Positions 8,900-17,502 of a stretch of 64,000 nt of DNA are shown in pieces. The DNA comes from Mycobacterium sp. 050128 (GTDB taxonomy: Bacteria > Actinomycetota > Actinomycetes > Mycobacteriales > Mycobacteriaceae): contig NZ_JAZGLW010000002.1 in assembly GCF_036409155.1 (NCBI RefSeq), positions 124,001 to 188,000 of the forward strand, in the 5' to 3' direction. Positions within the stretch are counted from its first letter, which is position 1, and each line of letters starts with the position of its first letter. Under the pieces are notes generated by a model. That model did no database searches. It saw only the letters and a program-made list of their open reading frames with translations, and was not told where the DNA came from. The position numbers and the translations under genes were made by a program.

Positions 8900-9775
8900 T
8901 CAGGGGTCATAGGCAGCGGCGCTCGCCACCGCGGCCTCCACGAAGCGGCGTAGCTCGGCATTGCGGGCGCGCGGCAGGAAGGCCAGGGCGACCGGGCTCT
9001 GCGGTGCGCCCCGCAATGGGATGAACCGAACGCCGGGATGAATGTTGCGCCGGACGGCGACGTCCGGGATAACCCCGATGCCACGATCGGCGGCAACCGA
9101 TTCGATCCACTCGTCGAAATTCGATGTCTCCACGACAGTTCGCGGGCCCTCGCCCGCCGGCCACGACCACGGTCCGGTGGTGCCGCTGGCGACGTTGACC
9201 ACCAGTGGCCATCGCGGGACGTCGGCCCAATCCAACTGCGCCTGCCGCGCCAGGCGGGAGTGCACCGAGCACACCGCCACCCGTGCCTCGTTGAACAGGT
9301 GCACGACCCGCACGGTGGTCGAGGCCACCTGGCCGCGCACCACCGCGATGTTCACTCTCCCCTGCTGCACCGCGGCCAGCGCATCGTCGGTGCGGATCAA
9401 ACTGACCGTCGTTGCGCTGGCCCGTTCAAATCGGGCGACGGTGTCTTGGGCCCACGGGTCGGGCAACAACCAACTGAACCCGAGGCGAATACTCGCCTGA
9501 CGCCGCACGGCATCCACGCCGCGCTCGAATTCGGCCAGCACCCGTTCGACGTGCTCGAAAAACGTCCGTCCGGCGTCGGTCATCTCGACGTGCCGGGAGC
9601 TGCGATCGAGCAGGGTGACGCCGAGCGCGTCTTCCAACTGCTGGATGGTGCGGGTCAGCGCGGGTTGGGTGATCGTGAGCTCATCGGACGCCTGCGTGAA
9701 GGACTGCAATCGCGCCACCGCTTCGAACGCCCGCAGGTGTCGCAACTCCACTCGGCCGCTGTCCAGCACGCCCAT
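8900..9775 (-). CDS. LysR-family transcriptional regulator
   Basis: A 291-aa LTTR. The N-terminal winged helix is ELRHLRAFEAVARLQSFTQAS plus ITQPALTRTIQQLEDALG. The C-terminal substrate-binding domain includes DEWIESVAADRGIGVIPDVA. ATG at 9775 is preferred over 9808 because the LRHLRAF helix normally starts within ten residues. It is divergent from the tautomerase/nitronate monooxygenase operon, its likely target. Confidence 0.85.
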   Translation of the reverse strand: MGVLDSGRVELRHLRAFEAVARLQSFTQASDELTITQPALTRTIQQLEDALGVTLLDRSSRHVEMTDAGRTFFEHVERVLAEFERGVDAVRRQASIRLGFSWLLPDPWAQDTVARFERASATTVSLIRTDDALAAVQQGRVNIAVVRGQVASTTVRVVHLFNEARVAVCSVHSRLARQAQLDWADVPRWPLVVNVASGTTGPWSWPAGEGPRTVVETSNFDEWIESVAADRGIGVIPDVAVRRNIHPGVRFIPLRGAPQSPVALAFLPRARNAELRRFVEAAVASAAAYDP

Positions 9776-9807
9776 GCCTGACAAGCATAGATGTCGTGCG
9801 ACAGGCA
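9775..9807. promoter_or_regulatory. Candidate LysR-type operator
   Basis: Two nested dyads in the LysR/tautomerase divergent region: TGTCG-TG-CGACA at 9792-9803, and outer arms TGCCTG at 9775-9780 with CAGGCA at 9802-9807. This is where an LTTR controlling both genes would bind. The outer left arm overlaps the LysR start codon. Confidence 0.4.
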
Positions 9808-9870
9808 TTTCACTCCCGTTTGTCGTGGCCTTACCGTCGTACCCGAGGCGTATGGACCAGAGGAGAGAAA

Positions 9871-10263
9871 ATGCCGTTGCTGTACATCGACCTGATCGAA
9901 GGGCGCACCCCGTCGGAGGTTCAGACGTTGCTGGACGCCGCGCATGACGCCGTCATCGGAGCGTTCGCGGTGCCGCCGGGTGACCGGTACCAGGTGGTGC
10001 GGACCCACCCCGAGCACGAGATCGTGGCCTGGGACACCGGTCTGGGCATCGAGCGCTCGGCTCGGCTGGTGATTGTGCACGTGATCAGTCGCCGACGCAC
10101 CCGCGCCATGAAGGAGCGGTTCTACGATCTGTTGGCGACCAACCTCGCCCGGCGATGCGGGGTCGACCCGGCCGATCTGATCGTGTCGATCGCCGAAAAC
10201 GGAGACGAGGACTGGTCTTTCGGTCACGGTCGGGCGCAGTTCCTCACCGGGGAACTGCAGTGA
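9871..10263 (+). CDS. Tautomerase-family protein
   Basis: A 130-aa tautomerase/MIF-superfamily enzyme. The first residue after Met is the catalytic Pro (MPLLYIDLIEGR), which acts as the general base. The double beta-alpha-beta length fits the longer subfamily rather than the roughly 62-aa 4-oxalocrotonate tautomerase. ATG at 9871 has an AGGAGAG ribosome site. The stop overlaps the next start as GTGA, so it is translationally coupled to a nitronate monooxygenase. A role in aromatic or nitro-compound breakdown is inferred from context. Confidence 0.85.
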   Translation: MPLLYIDLIEGRTPSEVQTLLDAAHDAVIGAFAVPPGDRYQVVRTHPEHEIVAWDTGLGIERSARLVIVHVISRRRTRAMKERFYDLLATNLARRCGVDPADLIVSIAENGDEDWSFGHGRAQFLTGELQ

Positions 10264-11219
10264 ACACCCGGCTGACCGAGTTGTTCGGCATCGAACACCC
10301 GATTCTGCTCGCGCCGATGGCGATGGCCTCCGGCGGCCGACTCGCGGCGGCAGTGACGGCGGCCGGCGGGCTTGGCTTGATCGGTGGTGGGTACGGCAAC
10401 GCCGATTGGCTGCGGCGCGAATTCGACCAGGCCGGGGCCGCGTTGGTCGGATGCGGGTTCATCACCTGGAGCCTGGCCCAACGGCCCGAACTGCTCGATC
10501 AGGCCCTGGAGCGTCAGCCGGCCGCAATCATGTTGTCGTTCGGTGATCTTCGGCCATTCGCGCAACGCGTTCGGGCCGCGGACGTTGTGCTGATTGCCCA
10601 GGTGCAGAACCTCGAGCACGCGCGCGCGGCCCTGGACAGCGGCGCGGACATCGTCGTCGCGCAGGGCGGCGAGGCGGGCGGCCACGGCATGACCGTCCGG
10701 TCCACCTTCACGCTGGTGCCCGATGTCGTCGACCTCGTCGCCGCGCGTTCTCCCGCAACACTGGTGGTGGCGGCCGGCGGTATCGCCGACGGCCGTGGGC
10801 TTGCGGCGGCATTGGCGCTGGGGGCCGACGGTGGGCTGGTCGGCACCAGGTTGTGGGCCAGCACCGAAGCGCTGGTGTCGCCACGGGCTCACCAGCGGGT
10901 CGTGGCGGCCAGCGGAGACGATACTTTCCGAACCAGGGTGTACGACGTTGTGCGACAGCTTGATTGGCCCGCCGACTACAATGCGCGAGCGCTGGGCAAC
11001 CGATTCCTCGACACCTGGCACGGAAACGAGGACCAGCTGTCGGCGGCCCTGCCCGAAGCGGTGGAGACCTTCGAGAAGGCCGTGGCCGCAGAGGATTTCG
11101 ATGCCGCTGCCATACTCGTCGGCGAGGCGATCGGACTCGTCCGCGATATTCGACCGGCCGGCGACATCGTGCGCGACATGGCGCGTGACGCCGTCCGGAT
11201 TCTGGGTCGTGAGGCCTAG
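10260..11219 (+). CDS. Nitronate monooxygenase-family FMN enzyme
   Basis: A 319-aa 2-nitropropane-dioxygenase/NMO TIM barrel. Seen are HPILLAPMAMASGGRLAAAV at the N-terminus, the FMN-phosphate loop AQGGEAGGHG, and VAAGGIADGRGLAAALALGADG. Family members oxidise alkyl nitronates to carbonyl compounds; several are simply FMN oxidoreductases. Coupled to the upstream tautomerase by a GTGA overlap. Distinct from the second NMO at 30857. Confidence 0.85.
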   Translation: MNTRLTELFGIEHPILLAPMAMASGGRLAAAVTAAGGLGLIGGGYGNADWLRREFDQAGAALVGCGFITWSLAQRPELLDQALERQPAAIMLSFGDLRPFAQRVRAADVVLIAQVQNLEHARAALDSGADIVVAQGGEAGGHGMTVRSTFTLVPDVVDLVAARSPATLVVAAGGIADGRGLAAALALGADGGLVGTRLWASTEALVSPRAHQRVVAASGDDTFRTRVYDVVRQLDWPADYNARALGNRFLDTWHGNEDQLSAALPEAVETFEKAVAAEDFDAAAILVGEAIGLVRDIRPAGDIVRDMARDAVRILGREA

Positions 11220-11929
11220 TACAACGGCGACCAGTTCGACGTCCGCAGCAACCGGCTCTCCCACTGATCGCGATACTTGAGCGCTTCGAACATGTAGCTG
11301 CCGGGCCCGCGGTATTCGGGAGGCACCTCTTTGGTCAGCAGATGGACAAGCGCCGCGTAGTTGTTGGAGTCGTCGATCTTCTGCCACAGCACGGCTTCTC
11401 GTCGCTGATGGCTTCCGTGCGCTATTTGGAAACAGGCCTGGATGTCCAGGATGCGCATGCGTGCCGGGGCCGCGGACAGCGGCCGATAGTAGATGTCGTT
11501 CCAGGAGCGGATGTAGTCGTCGAGCGGCGCCGACGGCCAGCCGGTGTCTTCCATGAAGAGGCTGAGCGGATGAGTTCCAGCGTCGGTGGGCACGGTCGAA
11601 AGATCGACCGACTGCAACGGCGACCACTCCACCGGCAACAGCAGCTTGCCCGTCACCTCGTGGCGCAGGTTGTCCAGTTCGCGCATCCACGGTTGCAGAT
11701 CGCCGTGCTGGGCGCGCTGCGCCAGCCTCTCCCAGGAGGCACCGTCCGTGATGCCCGTGATCGTGACGACGGTGTAGGAAGGCCCGGTGCCGTGGGCATG
11801 GTTGGTGTACCAGAGCAGTCGGGCATTGTCGCCATTGGCCAGCGTGGGCATCCAACCCTCGCGATAAGCGGCCTCGAATTCGTCTTCCCGGGTGCCCACC
11901 ACCTTGTGGGTCTCATGCAGAAACAGCAC
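11216..11929 (-). CDS. Internally duplicated alpha/beta-barrel-like protein, paralogue A
   Basis: A 237-aa protein built of two tandem halves. Each half opens with an LF-x-ED/ET strand (LFLHET near residue 2, LFMEDT near residue 125) and ends with a conserved KLL/RLL...WSPL motif (about residues 98-104 and 231-236). The pattern suggests two fused NIPSNAP/EthD-type dimeric alpha-beta barrel domains. It is the last gene of a three-gene operon with an AMP-forming ligase and a paralogue of itself (13391-14089); only eight bases separate it from the ligase. No function is established. It overlaps the NMO stop by four bases. Confidence 0.7.
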   Translation of the reverse strand: MLFLHETHKVVGTREDEFEAAYREGWMPTLANGDNARLLWYTNHAHGTGPSYTVVTITGITDGASWERLAQRAQHGDLQPWMRELDNLRHEVTGKLLLPVEWSPLQSVDLSTVPTDAGTHPLSLFMEDTGWPSAPLDDYIRSWNDIYYRPLSAAPARMRILDIQACFQIAHGSHQRREAVLWQKIDDSNNYAALVHLLTKEVPPEYRGPGSYMFEALKYRDQWESRLLRTSNWSPLY

Positions 11930-11937
11930 TTGGACTC

Positions 11938-13383
11938 CTAGGCCTCATCGGCGATCAGGGTGGCGAGCTGATCGCGGTTGACCTTGCCGGTTGCGCTGTA
12001 CGGGATGTTTTCCATGACCGCCAATCGCTCGGGGAGCTTGAAGTAGGCGATCAATTCCCGACAGTGTGCCCGCAACTCGTCGAGTGTCACCGGGGCGCAC
12101 GCCACGACTGCCGCACCGACTCGTTGCCCCAACTCGTCGTCGGCGATCCCGGCGACGGCGACGTCACTGACTGCCGGATGTGAGCGCAATGCTTCCTCGA
12201 CCTCGATCGGTCCGAATTTCTCTCCCCCGCGATTGATTGTGTCCTTCAGTCGGCCGCTGGGGAAGATGTAGCCATCGGCATCTTGGCGGGCGAGATCGCC
12301 GGTGCGCAGCCAGCCCTCGGTGACGTTCTGGGAGGTGTTCACCCACAACTCGCCGACCGCCCCCGTCTCGACGTCGTTGCCCGTATCGGGGTCGACCACA
12401 CGCACTTCGACTCCGGGTAAGGCGCGGCCGACGGAGCCGGCGCGCGCCGGGTCGCGGTGCTCGTCGGGCATCAAAGTCGTGTAAGCGCCCAGTGTTTCGG
12501 TCTGGCCGAATACGTTGGCCAACGCCACGTGCGGCAGCACCGCCATCGCCCTGCGCACCAGACTCGGCGGCGCGGCCGCGGCCCCGTAGGCAATGGCGAT
12601 CAGCGACGACAGATCGGTGCTCGCGAAGTCGGGATGGTCGATGATCCGCTGCAGCATCGTCGGCACCATGAAGGTTGTGCTGACGCGGTGCTCTGCCACT
12701 AGGCGCAGCCATTCGCCGGCGCCGAACCGCGTTTGCACGACCGCCGTGTTGCCCGAATACAGGCTGCCAAGCACGCCCAGCGCACCGCCGACGTGGAACA
12801 GCGGGACGGTCAGCATGCTCACCGAGGGTTTCGCGGCGGCCCGGAAGGGACGCGACATCCCGGTGATGCGCCGGGTGAGCTGGCGGCCGCTGATGCTGAC
12901 GGGTTTCGGGAGTCCCGTTGTGCCGCTGGTGAATAGGATCAACGCGTCGCGGTCGTCGGCATCCACGGCGACGGCGTCGTCGCCGGGAACCGGTCGGCCC
13001 AGCAGCTCGGTCAGCGTCAATGCCGTGGGGACACCGGCGTCCAGGACCCGTTCGACGTACTGCGCGCCGGCCACAGCCACGTCGGCGCACTCGGCATTCT
13101 TGTGCAGCCCCTGCAATTCCGGCGGTGTCAGCGCGGGATTCATCAGTGCGGGTGCGGCGCCGATTCGTGCCGCGCCGAGCAATGCGGCGATCGACAGCAG
13201 GCTTGCGTCATCGACGACGGCGATGCCCTGTCCGGGCGCGACCCCGTGGGCGGCCAGGCTCGCAGCACACTGCCGTACTGCCGTCGCCAGCTCGCCATAA
13301 CTGACGGTTTGCCCGCCGACGATCAACGCGGCCCGGGCGGGATCCCCGCTGGCGGCGCCGTCGTGGATCGTCCCGATGTTCAT
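11938..13383 (-). CDS. AMP-forming acyl-CoA synthetase/ligase
   Basis: A 481-aa ANL-superfamily enzyme that activates a carboxylic acid as acyl-AMP and then thioester. The P-loop FTSGTTGLPKP is at about 151-161. It is followed by VFGQTET, GWLRTGDLA, the hinge GRLKDTINRGGEKFGPIEVE, and the catalytic lysine in ATGK (Lys467). It is shorter than long-chain FadDs and closer to aromatic or medium-chain CoA ligases. It is flanked on both sides, within eight bases, by the two paralogous duplicated proteins, so all three probably act on one substrate. Confidence 0.9.
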   Translation of the reverse strand: MNIGTIHDGAASGDPARAALIVGGQTVSYGELATAVRQCAASLAAHGVAPGQGIAVVDDASLLSIAALLGAARIGAAPALMNPALTPPELQGLHKNAECADVAVAGAQYVERVLDAGVPTALTLTELLGRPVPGDDAVAVDADDRDALILFTSGTTGLPKPVSISGRQLTRRITGMSRPFRAAAKPSVSMLTVPLFHVGGALGVLGSLYSGNTAVVQTRFGAGEWLRLVAEHRVSTTFMVPTMLQRIIDHPDFASTDLSSLIAIAYGAAAAPPSLVRRAMAVLPHVALANVFGQTETLGAYTTLMPDEHRDPARAGSVGRALPGVEVRVVDPDTGNDVETGAVGELWVNTSQNVTEGWLRTGDLARQDADGYIFPSGRLKDTINRGGEKFGPIEVEEALRSHPAVSDVAVAGIADDELGQRVGAAVVACAPVTLDELRAHCRELIAYFKLPERLAVMENIPYSATGKVNRDQLATLIADEA

Positions 13384-13390
13384 ACGCGGC

Positions 13391-14089
13391 TTAATACAGC
13401 GGTGACCACTCGGAGGTGCGCAGCAACCGGCTGGTCCACTGGTCGCGCAGGTCCAGGGCGTCGTACATCCAGGTGCCCGGCGCGCGGTACTCGGCGGGGA
13501 TATGGCTGCGGAGCAGGTCGAGCAGCGCGTCCGGACGGCTGATGCGCTGCATCAGGATCACCTCACGTCGCACATGGCTGCCGAGGGCGGGCTGGAATGC
13601 CGCATGCATCGTCAGCATGGACGACGGCTCCTGGAGGCTCCTGGCGTACACGTCGCCGCAGCGGACGATGTACTCCTCGAACTTGTCCTCGTAGGGCCAC
13701 ATGGTGTCTTCCATGTAGAGGGTCATCTCGTGCTCTCGCCCGTCGACCGGCACGTCGCCGAACTGGACGTCCAGCAGCGGTGACCAGGGCAGCGGCATCA
13801 GCAGCTTTGCGGCGACCTCGTGGCGGAGTTCGTCGAGCCCGCGCATCCAGTCCTGAAGATCGCCCTTCTGCACTCGCAGGGTCAGCTTCTCCCACGCCGC
13901 GCCGTCGCGAACGGCGGTCACGGTCACGACCGTGTAGGCGGGGCCGCTGCCGTGCGCCTGGTTGGCGTACCAAAGCAACCGGGCATCGTCGCCGCGCCCG
14001 AGCATAGGCATCCAGCCGTCCCGGAACGCGGCTTCGAACTCGTCTTCCTTACGGCCGCGGACCGTGTGCAGCTCGTGCATGAACAGCAC
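13391..14089 (-). CDS. Internally duplicated alpha/beta-barrel-like protein, paralogue B
   Basis: A 232-aa paralogue of the protein at 11216-11929 and first gene of the operon. The same two-half layout is visible: LFMHELHTV to KLLMPLPWSPL, then LYMEDTMWP to RLLRTSEWSPLY. Alignment with paralogue A (MLFLHET) places the start at GTG 14089 with GGGAGG upstream; a longer frame from 14122 has no homologous N-terminus. Seven bases separate it from the ligase. No catalytic residue can be named. Confidence 0.7.
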   Translation of the reverse strand: MLFMHELHTVRGRKEDEFEAAFRDGWMPMLGRGDDARLLWYANQAHGSGPAYTVVTVTAVRDGAAWEKLTLRVQKGDLQDWMRGLDELRHEVAAKLLMPLPWSPLLDVQFGDVPVDGREHEMTLYMEDTMWPYEDKFEEYIVRCGDVYARSLQEPSSMLTMHAAFQPALGSHVRREVILMQRISRPDALLDLLRSHIPAEYRAPGTWMYDALDLRDQWTSRLLRTSEWSPLY

Positions 14090-14219
14090 GCACAGACCTC
14101 CCATTCGCGGCGGTGGGCGCAACGCCGCTCAACGGACGGTAACCCCGGCGGATTGACACGTCCAGGCCGGGTTAGTCATACGCACAATTGCGCCTAGTCG
14201 CCCGACCTAGACAGCCGAC

Positions 14220-14240
14220 TTGAGAATCTGGTTTGCTCAA
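14220..14240. promoter_or_regulatory. Inverted repeat upstream of AhpD-like operon
   Basis: Arms TTGAG and CTCAA separated by 11 bases, 34 bases before the start of the AhpD-like gene. It sits in the divergent region (14090-14274) with the ligase operon and may bind a shared regulator. Low certainty. Confidence 0.3.
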
Positions 14241-14274
14241 CTCGGTACCGTCCTTACCGGGCAGGAGTTCTCCC

Positions 14275-14757
14275 ATGGCAAGGCTTGACGTGCCGGAGGG
14301 CCCGGGTGGCGAGGCCGCCATGATCTGGACGCTGCGGCCACCGCTCGGCGGCATGGTCGAACGGATGATCCGCGGCGCCTATCAGCAGAGCATCCTGCCG
14401 GCCGACGAGCGCGAGCTGGCGAGAATGCGGATTGCGCAGATCAACGATTGCGTGGCCTGCTCGGGCTTTCGCGCACAGTCGGTGCTGGACGCCGGTGTCG
14501 CGCCCGAGTTGTACGACAACGTCGCCGCCTACGCCGACTACCCCGGGTACACACCACGTCAACGCCTCGCCATCGAGTTCGCGGAGCGGTTCGCCAACGA
14601 CCATGCGTCGATGGATGACGTGTTCTTCCAACGACTTCGGGAATCGTTCTCCGACGAGGAGATCCTGGATCTCACGCTGTGCGTGGCGGTATTTCTCGGC
14701 CTGGGACGTTCCCTGACCGTGCTGGGCGTCGACCAGTCCTGCGCCATCGACCTCTAA
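14275..14757 (+). CDS. Carboxymuconolactone decarboxylase/AhpD-like protein
   Basis: A 160-aa protein with the AhpD-family redox motif DCVACSG (Cys59, Cys62) in an all-helical core. AhpD-type proteins use this pair for peroxide or disulfide reduction; others in the family act on lactones. ATG 14275 follows GGCAGGAG. First gene of an operon with a nitroreductase and an SRPBCC protein, and divergent from the ligase operon. The pairing with a nitroreductase suggests handling of oxidised or nitro substrates. Confidence 0.85.
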   Translation: MARLDVPEGPGGEAAMIWTLRPPLGGMVERMIRGAYQQSILPADERELARMRIAQINDCVACSGFRAQSVLDAGVAPELYDNVAAYADYPGYTPRQRLAIEFAERFANDHASMDDVFFQRLRESFSDEEILDLTLCVAVFLGLGRSLTVLGVDQSCAIDL

Positions 14758-14775
14758 CCAACTCGGAAGGAACCA

Positions 14776-15417
14776 ATGGACATCGCCACCGTCGATGAAC
14801 TGCTGAGCACCACGCGGTCGGTTCGTAAGCGTCTCGACCTGACCCGGCCGGTCGGCCGCGAGGTGATTCTGGAGTGCATCCAGCTGGCGATGCAGGCGCC
14901 GACGGCCAGCAACACACAGGACTGGCGCTGGCTGGTGATCACCGACGCGGACAAGCGCGCGGCCATCGCCGAGATCTACCGCAGTATCGGCTCGGAGTAT
15001 CTCGCGTACGCGGTCGACAACGCGACCGACCCGCAGACGCAGCGGGTCTACCAGAGCGCGATGAGCCTGACCGAAACGCTGGGACGGGTTCCCGTGCATG
15101 TCATCCCCTGTCTGAACCAGCGCATCGACTCGGCGGAGCCGGGCATCGCCGCGGCGGCCTGGGCGTCGATCATCCCGGCGGGCTGGAGTTTTCTGCTGGC
15201 GCTGCGCTCGCGCGGGCTCGGCTCGGTGTGGACGACGATGCATCTGTTCAAGGAGAAGGAGGTGGCCGAACTGCTTGGCATTCCGCCGACGGTCACGCAG
15301 GCCGCACTGTTCCCCGTGGCCTACACGATCGGCACGGACTTCCGCCCGGCTAAGCGGCCGCCCGCGGAGACCATCACCTTCTGGAACAGCTGGCAACCGG
15401 CTGATGGAAATAGCTGA
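14776..15417 (+). CDS. Nitroreductase-family FMN oxidoreductase
   Basis: A 213-aa nitroreductase-fold protein. The N-terminal TTRSVRKRLDLTRPV and QAPTASNTQDWRWLVI carry the FMN-phosphate contacts, and AGWSFLLALRSRGLGSVWTT is the second FMN region. It probably uses NAD(P)H. Physiological substrates of the family range from nitroaromatics to flavins. Eighteen bases after the AhpD-like gene, and its stop overlaps the next start by one base. Confidence 0.88.
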   Translation: MDIATVDELLSTTRSVRKRLDLTRPVGREVILECIQLAMQAPTASNTQDWRWLVITDADKRAAIAEIYRSIGSEYLAYAVDNATDPQTQRVYQSAMSLTETLGRVPVHVIPCLNQRIDSAEPGIAAAAWASIIPAGWSFLLALRSRGLGSVWTTMHLFKEKEVAELLGIPPTVTQAALFPVAYTIGTDFRPAKRPPAETITFWNSWQPADGNS

Positions 15418-15911
15418 TGCAGTCCTACACCGTGCGATTCCACGTCGACGCGCCGCCGAAAAAGGTGTGGCGCGTGCTGCATCCCCCGGTGCCACCGAAC
15501 GCGCCGCGCCCGCGAGTGCTCAAGTGGCCGACCGGCAGCATGGAAATCCTGAACGAGGGCAACGAAGCCGGTGAGGGCCTGGTCCGCACCTGCGTCTTCC
15601 CGGTCCCCAGGTACCTCCTGTCCGGCGGCCGGGCGCGGTCGTGGGAGACGGTGACCGAAGCCGAGCTCAACAAGCTGTCGCGCTACATCGCCGTCGGCGC
15701 GCCGCTGTGGTCGCGGGCCGAGGGATATCACCAGCTCGAGGAGCAGGCCGACGGCACCACCGTGCTGACGTTTCACGAGACATATCACGCCTACAACCCG
15801 GTGCTGCGTTTCTTTCTCGAGCGCCCGGTGCACGCCAGGATTTCGCGGGACAACCTCGACACCTACGAGCACGCGCTCGGTTACGCCGGCAAGGTCCGGC
15901 GGCTGCCCTAG
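15417..15911 (+). CDS. SRPBCC-fold protein
   Basis: A 164-aa helix-grip protein: YTVRFHVDAPPKKVWRVLHPP at the start, a Trp-rich middle (SWETVTEAELN, LWSRAEGYHQLEE) and a final helix. It probably binds the substrate or product of the linked nitroreductase. Last gene of the AhpD-like/nitroreductase operon, coupled by TGATG. Confidence 0.75.
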   Translation: MQSYTVRFHVDAPPKKVWRVLHPPVPPNAPRPRVLKWPTGSMEILNEGNEAGEGLVRTCVFPVPRYLLSGGRARSWETVTEAELNKLSRYIAVGAPLWSRAEGYHQLEEQADGTTVLTFHETYHAYNPVLRFFLERPVHARISRDNLDTYEHALGYAGKVRRLP

Positions 15912-15982
15912 GCGTTCGATGCTGCTCGGCCGATCTCACTGAGATGTGAATTAGGTTCTTGACCCCGGTACCCTCGGTGTCT

Positions 15983-16534
15983 ATGGGCGGAGTACCTACT
16001 GCGGCACGGTTGGCTGCGGCGAGTCTGATGGTCGCGGGCTGGGCCGCCGCGTCCACCGTCGTGGCCAGCGCCGACCCGGACGACACACGTGGTCCGGCGC
16101 CGGGGCCGACACCCGGGCAATCGGCCGCGCCATCGTCGGCGGCGCCTGCGGCGTCGCCCTCACCCGCGCCGCCGGGCGGCGCGCCGAAGACGGTCATGGA
16201 CAAGGACGGCCTTTACGCGGTGGGTACCGACATCGTGCCGGGCATCTACAGCAGCGGCGGCCCGGTCGGCAACGGCACCTGCTACTGGAAGCGGACGGCC
16301 AACCCGGACGGCGCCCTGATCGATAACTCGCTCACCAAAAAGCCGCAGGTGGTCAAGATCGAACCGACGGACAAGGCGTTCAAGACGGACGGCTGCCAAC
16401 CCTGGCAGCTGACGCCCGACGCTACTGCACCCGCCGACGTCCCCGGGCCGGTTGCGGGCGCCCAACTGCAGGGCACCCTGGGCACCCTCAACGGGTTGCT
16501 CGGGCCGAACGGAATGCGGGTACCCGGCACCTGA
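15983..16534 (+). CDS. Exported hypothetical protein (Rv1906c-like)
   Basis: A 183-aa secreted protein. A signal peptide ending near VASADP is followed by a Pro/Ala/Ser-rich linker (about residues 35-75). A compact C-terminal domain then carries DGLYAVGTDIVPGIYSSGG and GTCYWKR, a motif found in small exported actinobacterial proteins. Two cysteines could form a disulfide. Gene order beside aao matches Rv1906c. ATG 15983 is chosen so the signal peptide is at the N-terminus. Molecular role unknown. Confidence 0.75.
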   Translation: MGGVPTAARLAAASLMVAGWAAASTVVASADPDDTRGPAPGPTPGQSAAPSSAAPAASPSPAPPGGAPKTVMDKDGLYAVGTDIVPGIYSSGGPVGNGTCYWKRTANPDGALIDNSLTKKPQVVKIEPTDKAFKTDGCQPWQLTPDATAPADVPGPVAGAQLQGTLGTLNGLLGPNGMRVPGT

Positions 16535-16536
16535 CC

Positions 16537-17502
16537 GTGGCCAGTACGGAACAGATTGTCGTCGTTGGTGCGGGAGTCTGCGGACTGACGTCGGCCCTGT
16601 GCCTGGCCGAAGCCGGGTGGCCGGTGCGGGTGTGGACCGCCGCAATGCCCAAGCAGACGACATCGGTAGTGGCCGGTGCGGTCTGGGCTCCGCCGCGACC
16701 GGCCGAACGCGCCACCAAGACAATGGCGTGGACCCAACATTCGCTGGGAGTGTTTCGCGAACTGGCCGCCGATCCCGATACCGGGGTGCAGCTGGCGCCG
16801 GCGCTCGGCGTCGGCGAATTGACCGCGGCCGAGGCGATGTCGTCCGCGGCGCAGCTGATCCCGCAGTTGCGGCCGGCCGATCCGACCGATCTGCCCGATG
16901 GATTTCAGGTCGGGTTTCGCGCGACCCTCCCGATGATCGACATGCCGCACTACCTCGGCTACCTCACGCAGCGACTCGCCGCGGCCGGCGGCGAGATCGA
17001 GGAGCACCCGGTGCGGTCACTGCTGGAGGCCGCCGACGCCGCGCCGATCGTGATCAATTGTTCCGGTCTCGGCGCCCGGGCGCTGGTGGGCGACGACACG
17101 GTGCGGCCGCTGTTCGGCCAGCATGTCATCCTCGCCAATCCTGGTCTGCGGCAATTGTTTCTAGAGATCAATAATGGCCCGGAATGGGTGTGCTACTTCC
17201 CGCACCCACGGCGCGTGGTGTGTGGCGGGATCAGCATCCCGGATCGCTGGGACACCACCGCCGAACCCGACATCACCGAGCGCATCCTGGCACGCTGCCG
17301 CCGGATCGAGCCGAGGCTTGCCGAGGCCGAGGTGCTCGAGACGATTACCGGGCTACGGCCCGATCGTCCCGCCGTGCGGCTCGAAGCCGAGCCAGTCGGG
17401 AAGGCGCGCTGCATCCACAACTACGGGCACGGTGGCAATGGCGTGACGTTGTCCTGGGGTTGCGCGCGCGATGTGGTGCGGCTGGTCAGCCGTGATCGCT
17501 GA
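16537..17502 (+). CDS. aao: D-amino-acid oxidase
   Basis: A 321-aa FAD enzyme that deaminates D-amino acids with oxygen, producing peroxide, ammonia and a 2-oxo acid. The FAD-binding VVVGAGVCGLTSALCLAEAG is at the N-terminus. The C-terminal signature NYGHGGNGVTLSWG contains the family's conserved glycines and histidine, and GLRPDRP is the substrate-arginine region. GTG start two bases after the preceding stop. Syntenic with Rv1905c. Its last 17 bases overlap the convergent STAS gene. Confidence 0.9.
   Translation: MASTEQIVVVGAGVCGLTSALCLAEAGWPVRVWTAAMPKQTTSVVAGAVWAPPRPAERATKTMAWTQHSLGVFRELAADPDTGVQLAPALGVGELTAAEAMSSAAQLIPQLRPADPTDLPDGFQVGFRATLPMIDMPHYLGYLTQRLAAAGGEIEEHPVRSLLEAADAAPIVINCSGLGARALVGDDTVRPLFGQHVILANPGLRQLFLEINNGPEWVCYFPHPRRVVCGGISIPDRWDTTAEPDITERILARCRRIEPRLAEAEVLETITGLRPDRPAVRLEAEPVGKARCIHNYGHGGNGVTLSWGCARDVVRLVSRDR

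Noticed and set aside
10224..11855. A 543-codon minus-strand frame opposite the nitronate monooxygenase
   Set aside because: It reads through two unrelated real genes and has the Arg/Pro/His-rich composition of a shadow frame.
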